From DATDOR01 sp035512695 (lineage in GTDB: Bacteria; Chloroflexota; Anaerolineae; Anaerolineales; JABWBV01), in the NCBI GenBank assembly GCA_035512695.1, contig DATKDL010000076.1, positions 1 through 38,780 on the forward strand: a DNA stretch of 38,780 bases, read 5' to 3'. A program made the position numbers and the translations under genes. Position 1 is the first letter of the stretch; each line of letters starts with the position of its first letter. The notes beneath the pieces are model-generated. The model saw only the letters and a list, made by a program, of their open reading frames with translations, ran no database searches and was not told where the DNA came from. This document shows positions 8,168 to 15,877 of this stretch, piece by piece.

Positions 8168-8878
8168 ATGGAAGAGAAAACGACACAGCAGGTCAATCGC
8201 AAAGACCGTTTCACCGGGAAGGTCACTCGCCTCACGCTAGGCGGCGCGGTGATCGATCTGGGACTGGACCGTCCCGGATTTCTGCACCTGGCCCACCTGA
8301 AGGGGGATAAAGTCAAGCGGATCGAAGATGCCCTCACCGTCGGACAGGAAATCGAAGTCTGGGTCCGCAACCCTGGCAAGGATATGGTCGAGCTGACCAC
8401 CTCCGAGCCGCTGGCGCTGGAATGGCGTGAGATCAAGAAGGGGATGAAGGTGACCGGTGCGGTCCAGAAAATCGAGAAATTCGGTGCGTTCGTCGAGATT
8501 GGCGCGGAGCGACCGGGGCTCGTCCACGTGAGCGAATTGAGCCACGATTATGTCCGGTCGCCGGAAGAAGTCGTCAAGGTCGGCGAGCAGATCGAGGCCG
8601 TCGTGCTGGACGTCGATCGTAAGAAGCGCCAGATCCGTCTTAGCGTCAAGGCGCTCTCTCAGAAACCCGAAGCGATCGTGAACGAGATCAACCGCGAAGC
8701 GGCGGAAGCAGACGATACGCCGGTGCCCAACGCGATGGAGTTTGCGCTGCGGGCGGCGATGGAGCGGTCCTCCGGCAGCGAACCGGCGCCGGCAGCAAAA
8801 GGCAAACGCGGGAAGCGACGCGATCGGTCGATGGAAGAGATCTTCGCGCGGACGCTGGATAACTACAAAGAGAGCTGA
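8168..8878 (+). CDS. S1-domain RNA-binding protein (RpsA-like, short)
   Basis: A 236-aa protein with two clear S1/OB-fold RNA-binding domains. The first covers about residues 14-80 (FTGKVTRLTLGGAVIDLG, PGFLHLAHL, VGQEIEVWV). The second covers about residues 93-165 (GMKVTGAVQKIEKFGAFVEI, PGLVHVSELS, RQIRLSVKAL) and is the more canonical. A basic tail with KGKRGKRRDR follows. It is much shorter than ribosomal protein S1 and probably binds mRNA or ribosomes; it could be the organism's S1 equivalent or a general RNA-binding factor. ATG 8168 is chosen because AGGAG lies 5 nt upstream. The 3' end overlaps the convergent aroQ by 16 nt, with no terminator between them. Confidence 0.88.
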   Translation: MEEKTTQQVNRKDRFTGKVTRLTLGGAVIDLGLDRPGFLHLAHLKGDKVKRIEDALTVGQEIEVWVRNPGKDMVELTTSEPLALEWREIKKGMKVTGAVQKIEKFGAFVEIGAERPGLVHVSELSHDYVRSPEEVVKVGEQIEAVVLDVDRKKRQIRLSVKALSQKPEAIVNEINREAAEADDTPVPNAMEFALRAAMERSSGSEPAPAAKGKRGKRRDRSMEEIFARTLDNYKES

Positions 8879-9321
8879 TTTTCCAACAGGATCGCGAGCG
8901 CCCTCAAGCCGAGGTCGTAGGAAGCGACTCCAAAACCCCCGATCACCCCCACGCACACCCCGGACAGCAGCGAACGGTGCCGGAATGGCTCGCGGGCGTG
9001 GATATTTGAGAGATGGACTTCAATGACGGGGATCCCGATCGCGGAGACGGCGTCCCGCAGCGCGACTGAGGTGTGCGTGTACCCGCCCGGATTGAACACG
9101 ACCCCGGCCGCCCACTCGCGGGCGGCGTGCAGGGCGTCGATCAATTCCCCTTCGGCGTTTGACTGCTGGGTCCGGATTTCGACGCCCAGTTCGGCCCCCA
9201 ATTCCACCAACCGCTGGTCGATCTCGTCCAGGGTCTGTGAGCCATAGACCTCCGGCTCGCGCGTCCCGAGCAGGTTCAGGTTCGGACCGTGCAGGACCAG
9301 GATCTGTTTCAACTCCGCCAA
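8863..9321 (-). CDS. aroQ: 3-dehydroquinate dehydratase, type II
   Basis: Third step of the shikimate pathway: dehydration of 3-dehydroquinate to 3-dehydroshikimate. The 152-aa length fits the dodecameric type II enzyme. Key motifs are LHGPNLNLLGTREPEVYG (with the catalytic loop Arg and Tyr), the FNPGGYTHTSVAL substrate loop, and EVHLSNIHAREPFRHRS with the catalytic His. It starts with TTG at 9321, supported by a perfect AGGAGG (9329-9334) 7 nt upstream. It is the last gene of the aro operon, 52 nt after aroK/aroB. Its 3' end overlaps the S1 gene by 16 nt. Confidence 0.96.
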   Translation of the reverse strand: MAELKQILVLHGPNLNLLGTREPEVYGSQTLDEIDQRLVELGAELGVEIRTQQSNAEGELIDALHAAREWAAGVVFNPGGYTHTSVALRDAVSAIGIPVIEVHLSNIHAREPFRHRSLLSGVCVGVIGGFGVASYDLGLRALAILLENQLSL

Positions 9322-9334
9322 AAGACAACCTCCT

Positions 9335-9371
9335 CACCTTGCACCTTCTTGCACCTTGTACCTTGCACCTT
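9335..9371 (-). repeat. Short tandem repeat filling the aroK/aroB-aroQ spacer
   Basis: Read on the minus strand, the spacer is built of AAGGTGCAAGG-type words: four copies of AAGGTGCA/AAGGTACA with small variations. The repeat ends next to the AGGAGG ribosome site of aroQ. Confidence 0.75.
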
Positions 9372-9373
9372 CA

Positions 9374-10921
9374 TTATACCTTCAGCACCTCAATCACCTC
9401 CCCCCGCCCCACTTCCACCACCTCCACCGCCCCGATCCGGTGCGGGAGGGCAAAGCGCAGCCGGCCGCCGGCTACTTTCTTGTCGCGGTCCATGACTTCC
9501 AGGATCCGGTCGCGGTCGAGACCGGATGGGATCGCGGTGGGCAGACCGAGATGGGCCAGCCGGTCCGTAATTCGGGCGGACAAACCTTTTTCGGCGATCC
9601 CGAGCTGCTCGGCCAGGGCCGTCTCGACGGTCATCCCGATCGCAACCGCCTCCCCGTGGGCCAGGCTGTACCCGGAGACATGTTCGACGGCGTGCCCGAC
9701 CGTGTGACCGAAGTTCAGGACCGCTCGAGGTCCCTTCTCGAGCGGGTCGGCCTCGATCGTCCGGATCTTGACGTCCATCGACCGGGTGATCCAATCCGGT
9801 GGTGGGACCCCACCGTCCCAGCCGCGGTACGAATCGAACAGTTCCGGATCCCCGATCACACCGGCTTTGACCATTTCGGCGAGCCCGTTCCGGAGCTCGC
9901 GCGCCGGAAGCGTGGACAGGGTATCGATGTCCGCTGCGACCAGGCTCGGCGGGTGGAACGCACCGACCAGGTTCTTACCCTGGGGCAGGTCCGCCCCGGT
10001 CTTACCGCCCAGGCTTGCGTCGACCATGGCGAGCAGGCTGGTCGGGGCTGCGACCCAGGCGACCCCGCGCAGATAGGTCGCGGCGGCAAAACCGGCCAGG
10101 TCACAGACCACCCCACCGCCTGCGGCGACGACGGTGCTGCGACGCTCGAGCCCGGCGGATACGAAGGCGGTCCAGAGGGTTTGCACGGTCTCGATCGTCT
10201 TCTGGTCTTCGCCTGCGGGGATAACGGTGACGGAAGTTTGCTCTCCGCGCTCGGACAGGGCGGAAGCGATCCGTTCGGCATAGACGGCCGTGTTTGCGTC
10301 GGCCACCAGTGCGAAGGGGCCGGTCAGTCCGCCCGCTTCGAGCAGGTCCGGGAGGCGCGCCAGCACCCCTCGTTCGACTCGGACGGGATACGGGCGATTC
10401 ATCCCGGTGACCCGGAAAGCGCCGAAGGCGCGGCCGGCGGATGCGGCGGCTTCGTCCGTCGACATCCAGGTCGTATCCAGCTGCAGGTCGAAGGAATCGT
10501 AATGCGCCGAACGCATTTCGAGGTAGCGCTGCAGCGCAGGAGAGAGATCGTTCTCGAACAGCGGGCGGTCACCGGGGTCCGACTGCAGCCGGTCCAGCAG
10601 CTCGCCGGCGCTGGCCCGCAGACACAGCACCCGGCCCGACCGCTCGGCGATTGTGCGGCTCTGCGGGTCGAGCAGCGCGCCGCCGCCGAGGGCGATCACC
10701 ACTTCGCCGGGCCGGGCCGCCAGCCGTTCGAGTTCACGCCGCTCGACAGCGCGGAACCCGGCTTCGCCTTCCCGGTCGAAGAGCCCGGAGATGCCGCCCG
10801 CTCCGGTTTTCTCGATCTCGTCGTCCAGATCCAGGAAAGACAGGTCCAGGCGGGCGGCGAGCAGTTTCCCGACCGTCGTCTTGCCGGCGCCGGATGGTCC
10901 GTAAAGGAATAAGTGGCTCAT
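9374..10921 (-). CDS. aroK-aroB: Bifunctional shikimate kinase / 3-dehydroquinate synthase
   Basis: One 515-aa chain carries two pathway enzymes. Residues 1 to about 168 are shikimate kinase (step 5): Walker A GPSGAGKTT at 8-16, the DLDDEIE motif near 31, IALGGGALL near 77 and GDRPLF near 117. Residues from about 174 onward are 3-dehydroquinate synthase (step 2): AAGGGVVCDLAGF (NAD loop) near 267, AMVDASLGGKTG near 299, and the zinc ligands Glu349 (GLAEMVKAG), His406 (NFGHTVGH) and His422 (AHGEAV). ATG 10921 is chosen because it overlaps the aroC stop as ATGA; an ATG at 10930 is also in frame. Both domains look intact, so this is a fusion with no sign of decay. Confidence 0.96.
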   Translation of the reverse strand: MSHLFLYGPSGAGKTTVGKLLAARLDLSFLDLDDEIEKTGAGGISGLFDREGEAGFRAVERRELERLAARPGEVVIALGGGALLDPQSRTIAERSGRVLCLRASAGELLDRLQSDPGDRPLFENDLSPALQRYLEMRSAHYDSFDLQLDTTWMSTDEAAASAGRAFGAFRVTGMNRPYPVRVERGVLARLPDLLEAGGLTGPFALVADANTAVYAERIASALSERGEQTSVTVIPAGEDQKTIETVQTLWTAFVSAGLERRSTVVAAGGGVVCDLAGFAAATYLRGVAWVAAPTSLLAMVDASLGGKTGADLPQGKNLVGAFHPPSLVAADIDTLSTLPARELRNGLAEMVKAGVIGDPELFDSYRGWDGGVPPPDWITRSMDVKIRTIEADPLEKGPRAVLNFGHTVGHAVEHVSGYSLAHGEAVAIGMTVETALAEQLGIAEKGLSARITDRLAHLGLPTAIPSGLDRDRILEVMDRDKKVAGGRLRFALPHRIGAVEVVEVGRGEVIEVLKV

Positions 10922-12099
10922 TCTTCCCAAAAAATGTGCGGCTCGCCGTCCATCGGCAGGTCCTCCAGGTCCGTCTTGCGGAGGGAGGCGACGCGCGGGG
11001 CGATCTCGTCCATCGAATCGCCGCCGACTTTTTCGAGCAGGGCATCCGCAAGGACGTGGGCCAGGACGGCTTCCAGGATGGGCGCTGCGCGAGGGACCGG
11101 GCAGAAATCCGAGCGTTCGTACCGGGTTGTCGTCTCCTCGCCGGTGGCCAGGTCGACGGTTTCCTGCGGGGTCAGGGTGGTGGCGATCGGTTTCATCGCA
11201 GTCCGGACGACGATCGGCTGCCCGTTCGAGATCCCCCCCTCGATGCCGCCGGCCAGGTTGGTCGGGCGGGTGATGCGGCCGTCCTCGAGCCGAAGCGCGT
11301 CGTGGGCCTGGGTGCCGGGGAGGGCCGTCGTTGCAAAGGCTTCGCCGAACTCAACGCCTTTCATGGCCTGGACGCTGAGGAAAGCGCCTCCGATGCGGGC
11401 TTCCAGGCGCCGGTCCCATTGCACATGCGATCCGAGACCGGGCGGGACGCCCAGGGCAACGGTCTCGAGGATCCCGCCGAGCGTGTCCCGGTTTTCGATG
11501 GCGGATCGGATCGCGGCGGCCATTTTAGCGGCGGTATCGGCGTCCGGGCAGCGGACTTCGTTCTGTTCGGCGGTCCGGAAACGTATCTCGTAGGGGGAAT
11601 CGAGCGGGCCGGTCTCGACGTCGCCGATGCGGAGGACGTAGCCCCCGATGCGGATCCCGAAGGTTTCGAGCAAGGTCCGGCAGACTGCGCCGAGGGCGAC
11701 GCGGGCGGCGGTTTCGCGGGCGGAGGCGCGTTCGAGGCCGGGGCGCAGGTCTGTGTAACCGTATTTGACGGCGGCGGTCAGGTCGACGTGGCCGGGCCTG
11801 GGGGTTGTGAGCGGGTCGATCGGGCGGCCGCGCCATTTGGCGTGGTCGCGGTTGGTGATGCGGATGGCGAGCGGGGCGCCGGTGGTGCGGCCGGCGAGCA
11901 CGCCTGCGGTGATCGTGGCGCGGTCTTGCTCGAGTTTCATGCGGGGTCCGGCGCCGTAGCCGCGCTGGCGGCGTTCGAGTTGGGCGTCGATGGCGGTGAG
12001 GTCGATGGGCAGGCCGGCGGGGAGGCCTTCAAGGATGGCGGTGAGTTCCGGTCCGTGGGATTCCCCGGCGGTGAGCAGGCGGAGGCGGGAGGTGTTCAA
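10918..12099 (-). CDS. aroC: Chorismate synthase
   Basis: Last step of the pathway: EPSP to chorismate using reduced FMN. The 393-aa product has the N-terminal signature GESHGPELTAILEGLPAG, the RRQRGYGAG motif, the ERASARETAARVALG signature and NLAGGIEGGISNG. The start codon is TTG at 12099; it overlaps the aroE stop as TTGA. The stop overlaps the aroK/aroB start as ATGA, so three consecutive genes are translationally coupled. Confidence 0.97.
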   Translation of the reverse strand: MNTSRLRLLTAGESHGPELTAILEGLPAGLPIDLTAIDAQLERRQRGYGAGPRMKLEQDRATITAGVLAGRTTGAPLAIRITNRDHAKWRGRPIDPLTTPRPGHVDLTAAVKYGYTDLRPGLERASARETAARVALGAVCRTLLETFGIRIGGYVLRIGDVETGPLDSPYEIRFRTAEQNEVRCPDADTAAKMAAAIRSAIENRDTLGGILETVALGVPPGLGSHVQWDRRLEARIGGAFLSVQAMKGVEFGEAFATTALPGTQAHDALRLEDGRITRPTNLAGGIEGGISNGQPIVVRTAMKPIATTLTPQETVDLATGEETTTRYERSDFCPVPRAAPILEAVLAHVLADALLEKVGGDSMDEIAPRVASLRKTDLEDLPMDGEPHIFWEE

Positions 12100-12959
12100 T
12101 TTTGATCGCTGCGCATAGCCAATAAGGCGTTTTCGGCCGCGAGCCGGAGCTTTTCGACCTGCGGCCTGCGGCCGGTCCAGATCTCGAAGGCCAGGGCGGC
12201 CTGTTCAGCCAGCATCCCCAGCCCGCCGGCGGCAGGCAGCCCCTGCCGTCGGGCGCTTCTCAGGAGTGCCGTTTCCCGGGGATTGTACACCAGGTCATAG
12301 ACCGCGCAGCCTGCCGGGAGCGGTCGGTTTTCCGGCCAGGGCGTCTCTCCGGTGCGCGGGATCGTCCCGAGCGGGGTGGTGTTGACGAGCAGCGATGGCC
12401 CCCAGGCGTTGACCGCGGCCTCATCCGGCGGCAGCCCGTCCAGCGCTGCGACTCCCGGCAGTTCACTCGCCAGCGCCTGTGCCTGTTCCAAACGCCGGGC
12501 TGCCACCGCAACCCGCCAGCCGTCTTGCAGCAGCGTGTATGCGATCGCGCGCGCGCTGCCGCCGGCCCCCAGGATGAGGGCCGCCCCGGGCGTCGGGGCG
12601 AGCGTCCGAGCCAGGTCGCGCCTGAAGCCTTCGGCGTCGGTGTTGTCTCCGGTGAGAAGACCCTCCCCGGCCGAGATCGTGTTGACCGCTCCGATCGCCG
12701 CGGCGGCCGGACTCAATCGGTCCAGAAATGCGATCACGGTCTGTTTGTGCGGGATCGTGACGTTGAGGCCGTCGATCTCTCCCGCGCGCAGGCTTTCCAG
12801 AAGCCGCTCGAGGGTAATTGTCCCATCCGGGAACGGCGGGGCAGGAAAAAGCGCGTACGATCCCTCCAGCCCGACGGCCTCCAGCGCCGCCCGGTGGATG
12901 GTGGGGGAAAGGCTGTGGGTGAGGGGGTGGCCGATCAGACCGAACGTGTATGTTTTCAA
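12096..12959 (-). CDS. aroE: Shikimate dehydrogenase
   Basis: Fourth step: NADPH-dependent reduction of 3-dehydroshikimate. The 287-aa product has the shikimate-binding SLSPTIHRAAL, the catalytic Lys in VTIPHKQT, NTDAEGFR and the NADP loop LGAGGSARAIAYTL, followed by a basic segment (AVAARR) that fits NADP use. The C-terminal GGLGMLAEQAALAFEIWTG is typical of the family. It starts with TTG at 12959, 21 nt after aroA; the protein begins KTYTFGLIGHP as expected. No strong ribosome site is visible, so coupling to aroA is likely. Confidence 0.96.
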   Translation of the reverse strand: MKTYTFGLIGHPLTHSLSPTIHRAALEAVGLEGSYALFPAPPFPDGTITLERLLESLRAGEIDGLNVTIPHKQTVIAFLDRLSPAAAAIGAVNTISAGEGLLTGDNTDAEGFRRDLARTLAPTPGAALILGAGGSARAIAYTLLQDGWRVAVAARRLEQAQALASELPGVAALDGLPPDEAAVNAWGPSLLVNTTPLGTIPRTGETPWPENRPLPAGCAVYDLVYNPRETALLRSARRQGLPAAGGLGMLAEQAALAFEIWTGRRPQVEKLRLAAENALLAMRSDQN

Positions 12960-12980
12960 TGGTATCGGTACAACCCCGGG

Positions 12981-14303
12981 CTACGGATCGATACGCGCCC
13001 CCAGGTCCAGCAGGGTTTGGATAAAGCCGGGAAACGACTCGTCCATGACCTCCGGCTCCGCAATTGCGACCAGCCCGCCCGCGCCCAGCCCGGCAACGGC
13101 GAAGGCCATCGCGATGCGGTGATCGCCGAACGGTCGCACGACGCCGCCGGAGGGGACGCTCCCGCCCGGGACCAGGAACCCATCCGGCTTCTCCTCGGCC
13201 GGGATCCCGATCGCCCGCAGCTGTGAGCACAGCGACCGGATGCGGTCCGATTCCTTGTGGCGCAGTTCTTCCGCCCCTGAGATAAGTGTGGGGCCCTCAG
13301 CGAAGGCAGCCACGATCGCAAGGGCCGGAAACTCGTCGATCATCCGGACGACCAGGGGACCGTCGATCGTCGTCCCCCGCAGCCGGCTGTGGCGGATGCG
13401 GAGATCACCGAAAGGCTCACCTCCCTTCTCACCCGAGGGCGAAACCGTGATGTCCGCACCCATCGCTCGCATCGCATCCAGCATTCCGGTCCGCGTGGGG
13501 TTGATGCCGACACCTTCGATGAGGATATCCGATCCTTTGCAGATCAGCGCCGCAGCGATCAGGAAGGCGGCTGAGGAGAAGTCACCGGGGAGGGCCGTTC
13601 GCAACGGTGTGAGCGCCGTGGGAGGCTCCATCTCAGTCAGGTAGAGCGGATTTCCGTTTGGTTCATCCGCCCGGCTGGACCGGATTGCGGCGCCCATGGT
13701 CTTGAGCATCCGTTCGGAATGATCCCGAGACGGGCCGGGTTCGACGATCCGGATCGTCCGGTCCGCCGAAAGGCCGGCGAGGAGCAAACAGGTCTTGACC
13801 TGTGCGCTGGCGACATTTAAATGGAATCGCTCCGGCGGCGTGAGTGGGAACCGCCCGCCCGTGAACGTCAGCGGCGGGCGCCCGTCGACGGCTGCCACAC
13901 GAGCGCCCATCTCCATGAGCGGCAGGACGATCCGGTTCATCGGCCGCGCTCGCAACCCTGCGGATCCGTCCAGCACGGCCGGCAGGCCGGCGGCCGCGAC
14001 CGCGCCTGCCAGCAGCCGCAGGGTCGTACCGGAGTTCCCGCAGTCGATCGGGGCGTGGGGCGGTTCGAGGCCGGCCGGGCCCGCGCCGTGGACCGTCAAC
14101 CGCCCGTTTTCCAATTCCCAACGAACGCCCAGCCCGGTGAGTGCCGCCAGCATCCGCCGCGTGACCCCGGCGTCGAGGAAATTGTCAATCACCGACTCGC
14201 CCGCCGCCAGGGCGGCGAACAGGGCGGCCCGATGGGACATGGATTTGTCGCCGGGGAGGCTGGCGGTTCCGTGGAGGGCGGGGGAGGGGGCGGTGGTTAG
14301 CAT
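12981..14303 (-). CDS. aroA: 3-phosphoshikimate 1-carboxyvinyltransferase (EPSP synthase)
   Basis: Sixth step: transfer of enolpyruvyl from PEP to shikimate 3-phosphate. The 440-aa product has LPGDKSMSHRAALFAALA near the N-terminus, DCGNSGTTLRLLAG, the RHKESDRIR-type motif (LRHKESDRIRSL) and the C-terminal FGDHRIAMAFAVAG. The Gly-Asn-Ser-Gly-Thr loop follows the usual pattern. The start is ATG 14303, immediately after the repeat-filled spacer behind aroF. It lies 21 nt before aroE. Confidence 0.97.
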   Translation of the reverse strand: MLTTAPSPALHGTASLPGDKSMSHRAALFAALAAGESVIDNFLDAGVTRRMLAALTGLGVRWELENGRLTVHGAGPAGLEPPHAPIDCGNSGTTLRLLAGAVAAAGLPAVLDGSAGLRARPMNRIVLPLMEMGARVAAVDGRPPLTFTGGRFPLTPPERFHLNVASAQVKTCLLLAGLSADRTIRIVEPGPSRDHSERMLKTMGAAIRSSRADEPNGNPLYLTEMEPPTALTPLRTALPGDFSSAAFLIAAALICKGSDILIEGVGINPTRTGMLDAMRAMGADITVSPSGEKGGEPFGDLRIRHSRLRGTTIDGPLVVRMIDEFPALAIVAAFAEGPTLISGAEELRHKESDRIRSLCSQLRAIGIPAEEKPDGFLVPGGSVPSGGVVRPFGDHRIAMAFAVAGLGAGGLVAIAEPEVMDESFPGFIQTLLDLGARIDP

Positions 14304-14392
14304 GCGAATGGGCGAATGGGCGAGTAAGCGAATGGGCGGAGGGGCGATAGAACGAATGGGCGAACCAGCATTTCGCCCATTCGCTGACTCGC
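14304..14392. repeat. GAATGGGCG direct and inverted repeats between aroF and aroA
   Basis: Four direct copies of CGAATGGG(C) start near 14305, 14313, 14329 and 14353, with one inverted copy at 14373-14384. The segment 14320-14338 matches the reverse complement of 14374-14392 at 18 of 19 positions, so a long stem with an approximately 35-nt loop can form in the operon transcript. Confidence 0.75.
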
Positions 14393-14396
14393 CGAA

Positions 14397-15419
14397 TCAC
14401 ACCTCGGGAACGCGGCGGCCGACGGCTTCGGCGATGGCCTTGACCTGGCGGATGAGCTCGGCAAAACGTTCGGGTTTGAGCGATTGACCTCCGTCCGAGA
14501 GGGCCTCGGCGGGGCGGGGGTGGACCTCGATGATCAGTCCATCGGCGCCGGCCGCGACGGCGGCGCGGGCGATCGGGACGACGTATTCCCAGTGCCCGGT
14601 GGCGTGGCTGGGATCGAGGAAGATCGGCAGGTGGGTCCGGCCGCGCAGGACGGGGATGGCGTTGATATCCGTCGTGTTGCGGGTGCTGGTTTCGTATGAG
14701 CGGATGCCGCGCTCGCACAGGATCACCCGGCGGTTCCCGTGAGAGAGCAGGTATTCGGCCGACATCAGCAGCTCGTCGACCGTGGCGCTGATCCCGCGTT
14801 TCAACAGGACCGGGAATTGGCTTTCTCCCACGGCATGCAGCAGGGGAAAATTCTGCATGTTGCGCGCCCCGATCTGGAGGACGTCGGCGTAGCGGGTGAT
14901 CAGCGGGATCTTGTCCGTCTCCATCACTTCCGTCACGACCGGCATCCCGGTCCGTTCGCGCGCTTCGGCCAGGATCTGGAGACCCTCCTCACCAAGGCCT
15001 TGAAATGAGTATGGGGAGGTGCGCGGCTTGAAGGCGCCGCCGCGCAAGGCGTGGGCGCCGGCCTCCCGAACGGCATCGGCCGTCTCGAGCAGCTGCGTCC
15101 GGCTCTCGACCGAACAAGGCCCGGCGATGATGAAGACCTCCTGCCCGCCGACGCCGATCCCGCCGAGATCGAAAATGGTGTCCTGCGGATGGAACTCGCG
15201 TGAGGCCAGCTTGTAAGGTTTGCTGATCGGGACGACGTCCTGGACGCCGGAAAGCTGGATGAAATGGTCGCGCATGACCGGCCCCAGGTCGCCGGTGAGC
15301 CCGATCGCCGTGCGGTCGGTCCCGCGCACGAGATGTGTGGTCAGCCCGAGTGATTCAGCGCGCTCGATCACGGCGCTGATCTCTTTCTGGGCGGCATCGG
15401 TGTTCATGACGACGAGCAT
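14397..15419 (-). CDS. aroF: 3-deoxy-7-phosphoheptulonate (DAHP) synthase, type I-beta with N-terminal regulatory domain
   Basis: First step of aromatic biosynthesis: condensation of PEP and erythrose 4-phosphate. Residues 1 to about 70 (LVVMNTDAAQKEI...VVPISKPYKLAS) form the ferredoxin-like/ACT-like domain known to give feedback control in the Thermotoga-type enzyme. The barrel follows, with IAGPCSVES, the ALRGGAFKPRTSPYSFQG loop, QIGARNMQNF and the metal motif IFLDPSHATGH. Two ATGs are adjacent, at 15422 and 15419; the second is chosen because it fits the family start (MLVV) and lies 7 nt after a -10 box. It leads the aro operon, which fits regulation of flux at the first step. Confidence 0.96.
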   Translation of the reverse strand: MLVVMNTDAAQKEISAVIERAESLGLTTHLVRGTDRTAIGLTGDLGPVMRDHFIQLSGVQDVVPISKPYKLASREFHPQDTIFDLGGIGVGGQEVFIIAGPCSVESRTQLLETADAVREAGAHALRGGAFKPRTSPYSFQGLGEEGLQILAEARERTGMPVVTEVMETDKIPLITRYADVLQIGARNMQNFPLLHAVGESQFPVLLKRGISATVDELLMSAEYLLSHGNRRVILCERGIRSYETSTRNTTDINAIPVLRGRTHLPIFLDPSHATGHWEYVVPIARAAVAAGADGLIIEVHPRPAEALSDGGQSLKPERFAELIRQVKAIAEAVGRRVPEV

Positions 15420-15425
15420 CATGCA

Positions 15426-15453
15426 AGTGTAACGCGAACGCGGGCAGCGTCAA
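15426..15453 (-). promoter_or_regulatory. Promoter of the aro operon, placed for a leaderless aroF message
   Basis: On the minus strand TTGACG (15448-15453) lies 16 nt from TACACT (15426-15431). The ATG at 15419 is 7 nt beyond the -10, about where transcription would start, and no ribosome site precedes it. Confidence 0.55.
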
Positions 15454-15505
15454 TTAGTTTGATGAGAATTTATTAATCCGGGCGTAATTCGAATTTCATG
15501 TATAC

Positions 15506-15518
15506 TAGGGTCACCCTA
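15506..15518. promoter_or_regulatory. 13-bp palindrome, candidate operator
   Basis: TAGGGTCACCCTA is a perfect 6-1-6 palindrome in the spacer between aroF and the protease gene, about 50 nt upstream of the aro promoter. TATACT (plus strand, 15501-15506) abuts it. No known regulator can be named from the sequence. Confidence 0.4.
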
Positions 15519-15543
15519 TGGCAATATTGATCAATAGGAATAG

Positions 15544-15612
15544 GAAACCGGCGGACGGGCGCATGACCGTGGCAGAAGCTCCACCCCGGTCGTGCGCCCG
15601 TCCGCCGGTTTC
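15544..15612. repeat. 20-bp perfect inverted repeat with structured 29-nt loop
   Basis: Arms 15544-15563 and 15593-15612 pair perfectly. Inside the loop, gaccg/cggtc and gtgg/ccac can extend the structure. There is no T-run on either side, so it does not look like a simple terminator. It lies in the 458-nt gene-free region between aroF and the protease gene (15420-15877). Confidence 0.7.
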
Positions 15613-15673
15613 ATCTTGTAAACGATTCCAGATAAAATGAGAACTTATCAAATATGCGGAGAGTTGACGGATT

Positions 15674-15720
15674 TTGTGGGGTGGATGTGCCGGGCGCAGC
15701 CCGGCACATCCACCCCACAA
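15674..15720. repeat. 22-bp perfect inverted repeat with gca loop
   Basis: Arms 15674-15695 and 15699-15720 are perfectly complementary around a gca loop, with a GCCGGGC core. It has no flanking T-run. The same core and loop type appears in the hairpin at 33566-33616. The rest of the region up to 15877 holds only the ribosome site of the protease gene and no recognisable gene. Confidence 0.75.
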
Positions 15721-15877
15721 CTCCACCCTCGAAAATCTTTAGATAGATTCCAAGGAGGATGATATTACTAGTCGACAAGCCCGGTGAACTTTATTAGTAA
15801 AGGTGACGCGCAGACCCGGGGTTGCACCGGCTGCGCCATTGAAAACACAACGACAGCAACACATACGGAGGAAAACA

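Noticed and set aside
10441..12105. 554-codon plus-strand frame opposite aroC and aroK/B
   Set aside because: Low-complexity Gly/Asp/Ala composition typical of antisense frames; the minus strand carries intact aro genes.
14304..14392. CRISPR-like array
   Set aside because: The repeat words are only about 9 nt, irregularly spaced, partly inverted, and no cas gene is near.
15760..15798. 12-codon open frame behind AAGGAGG upstream of the protease
   Set aside because: The ribosome site touches the ATG with no spacing, and the peptide has no leader-like features.
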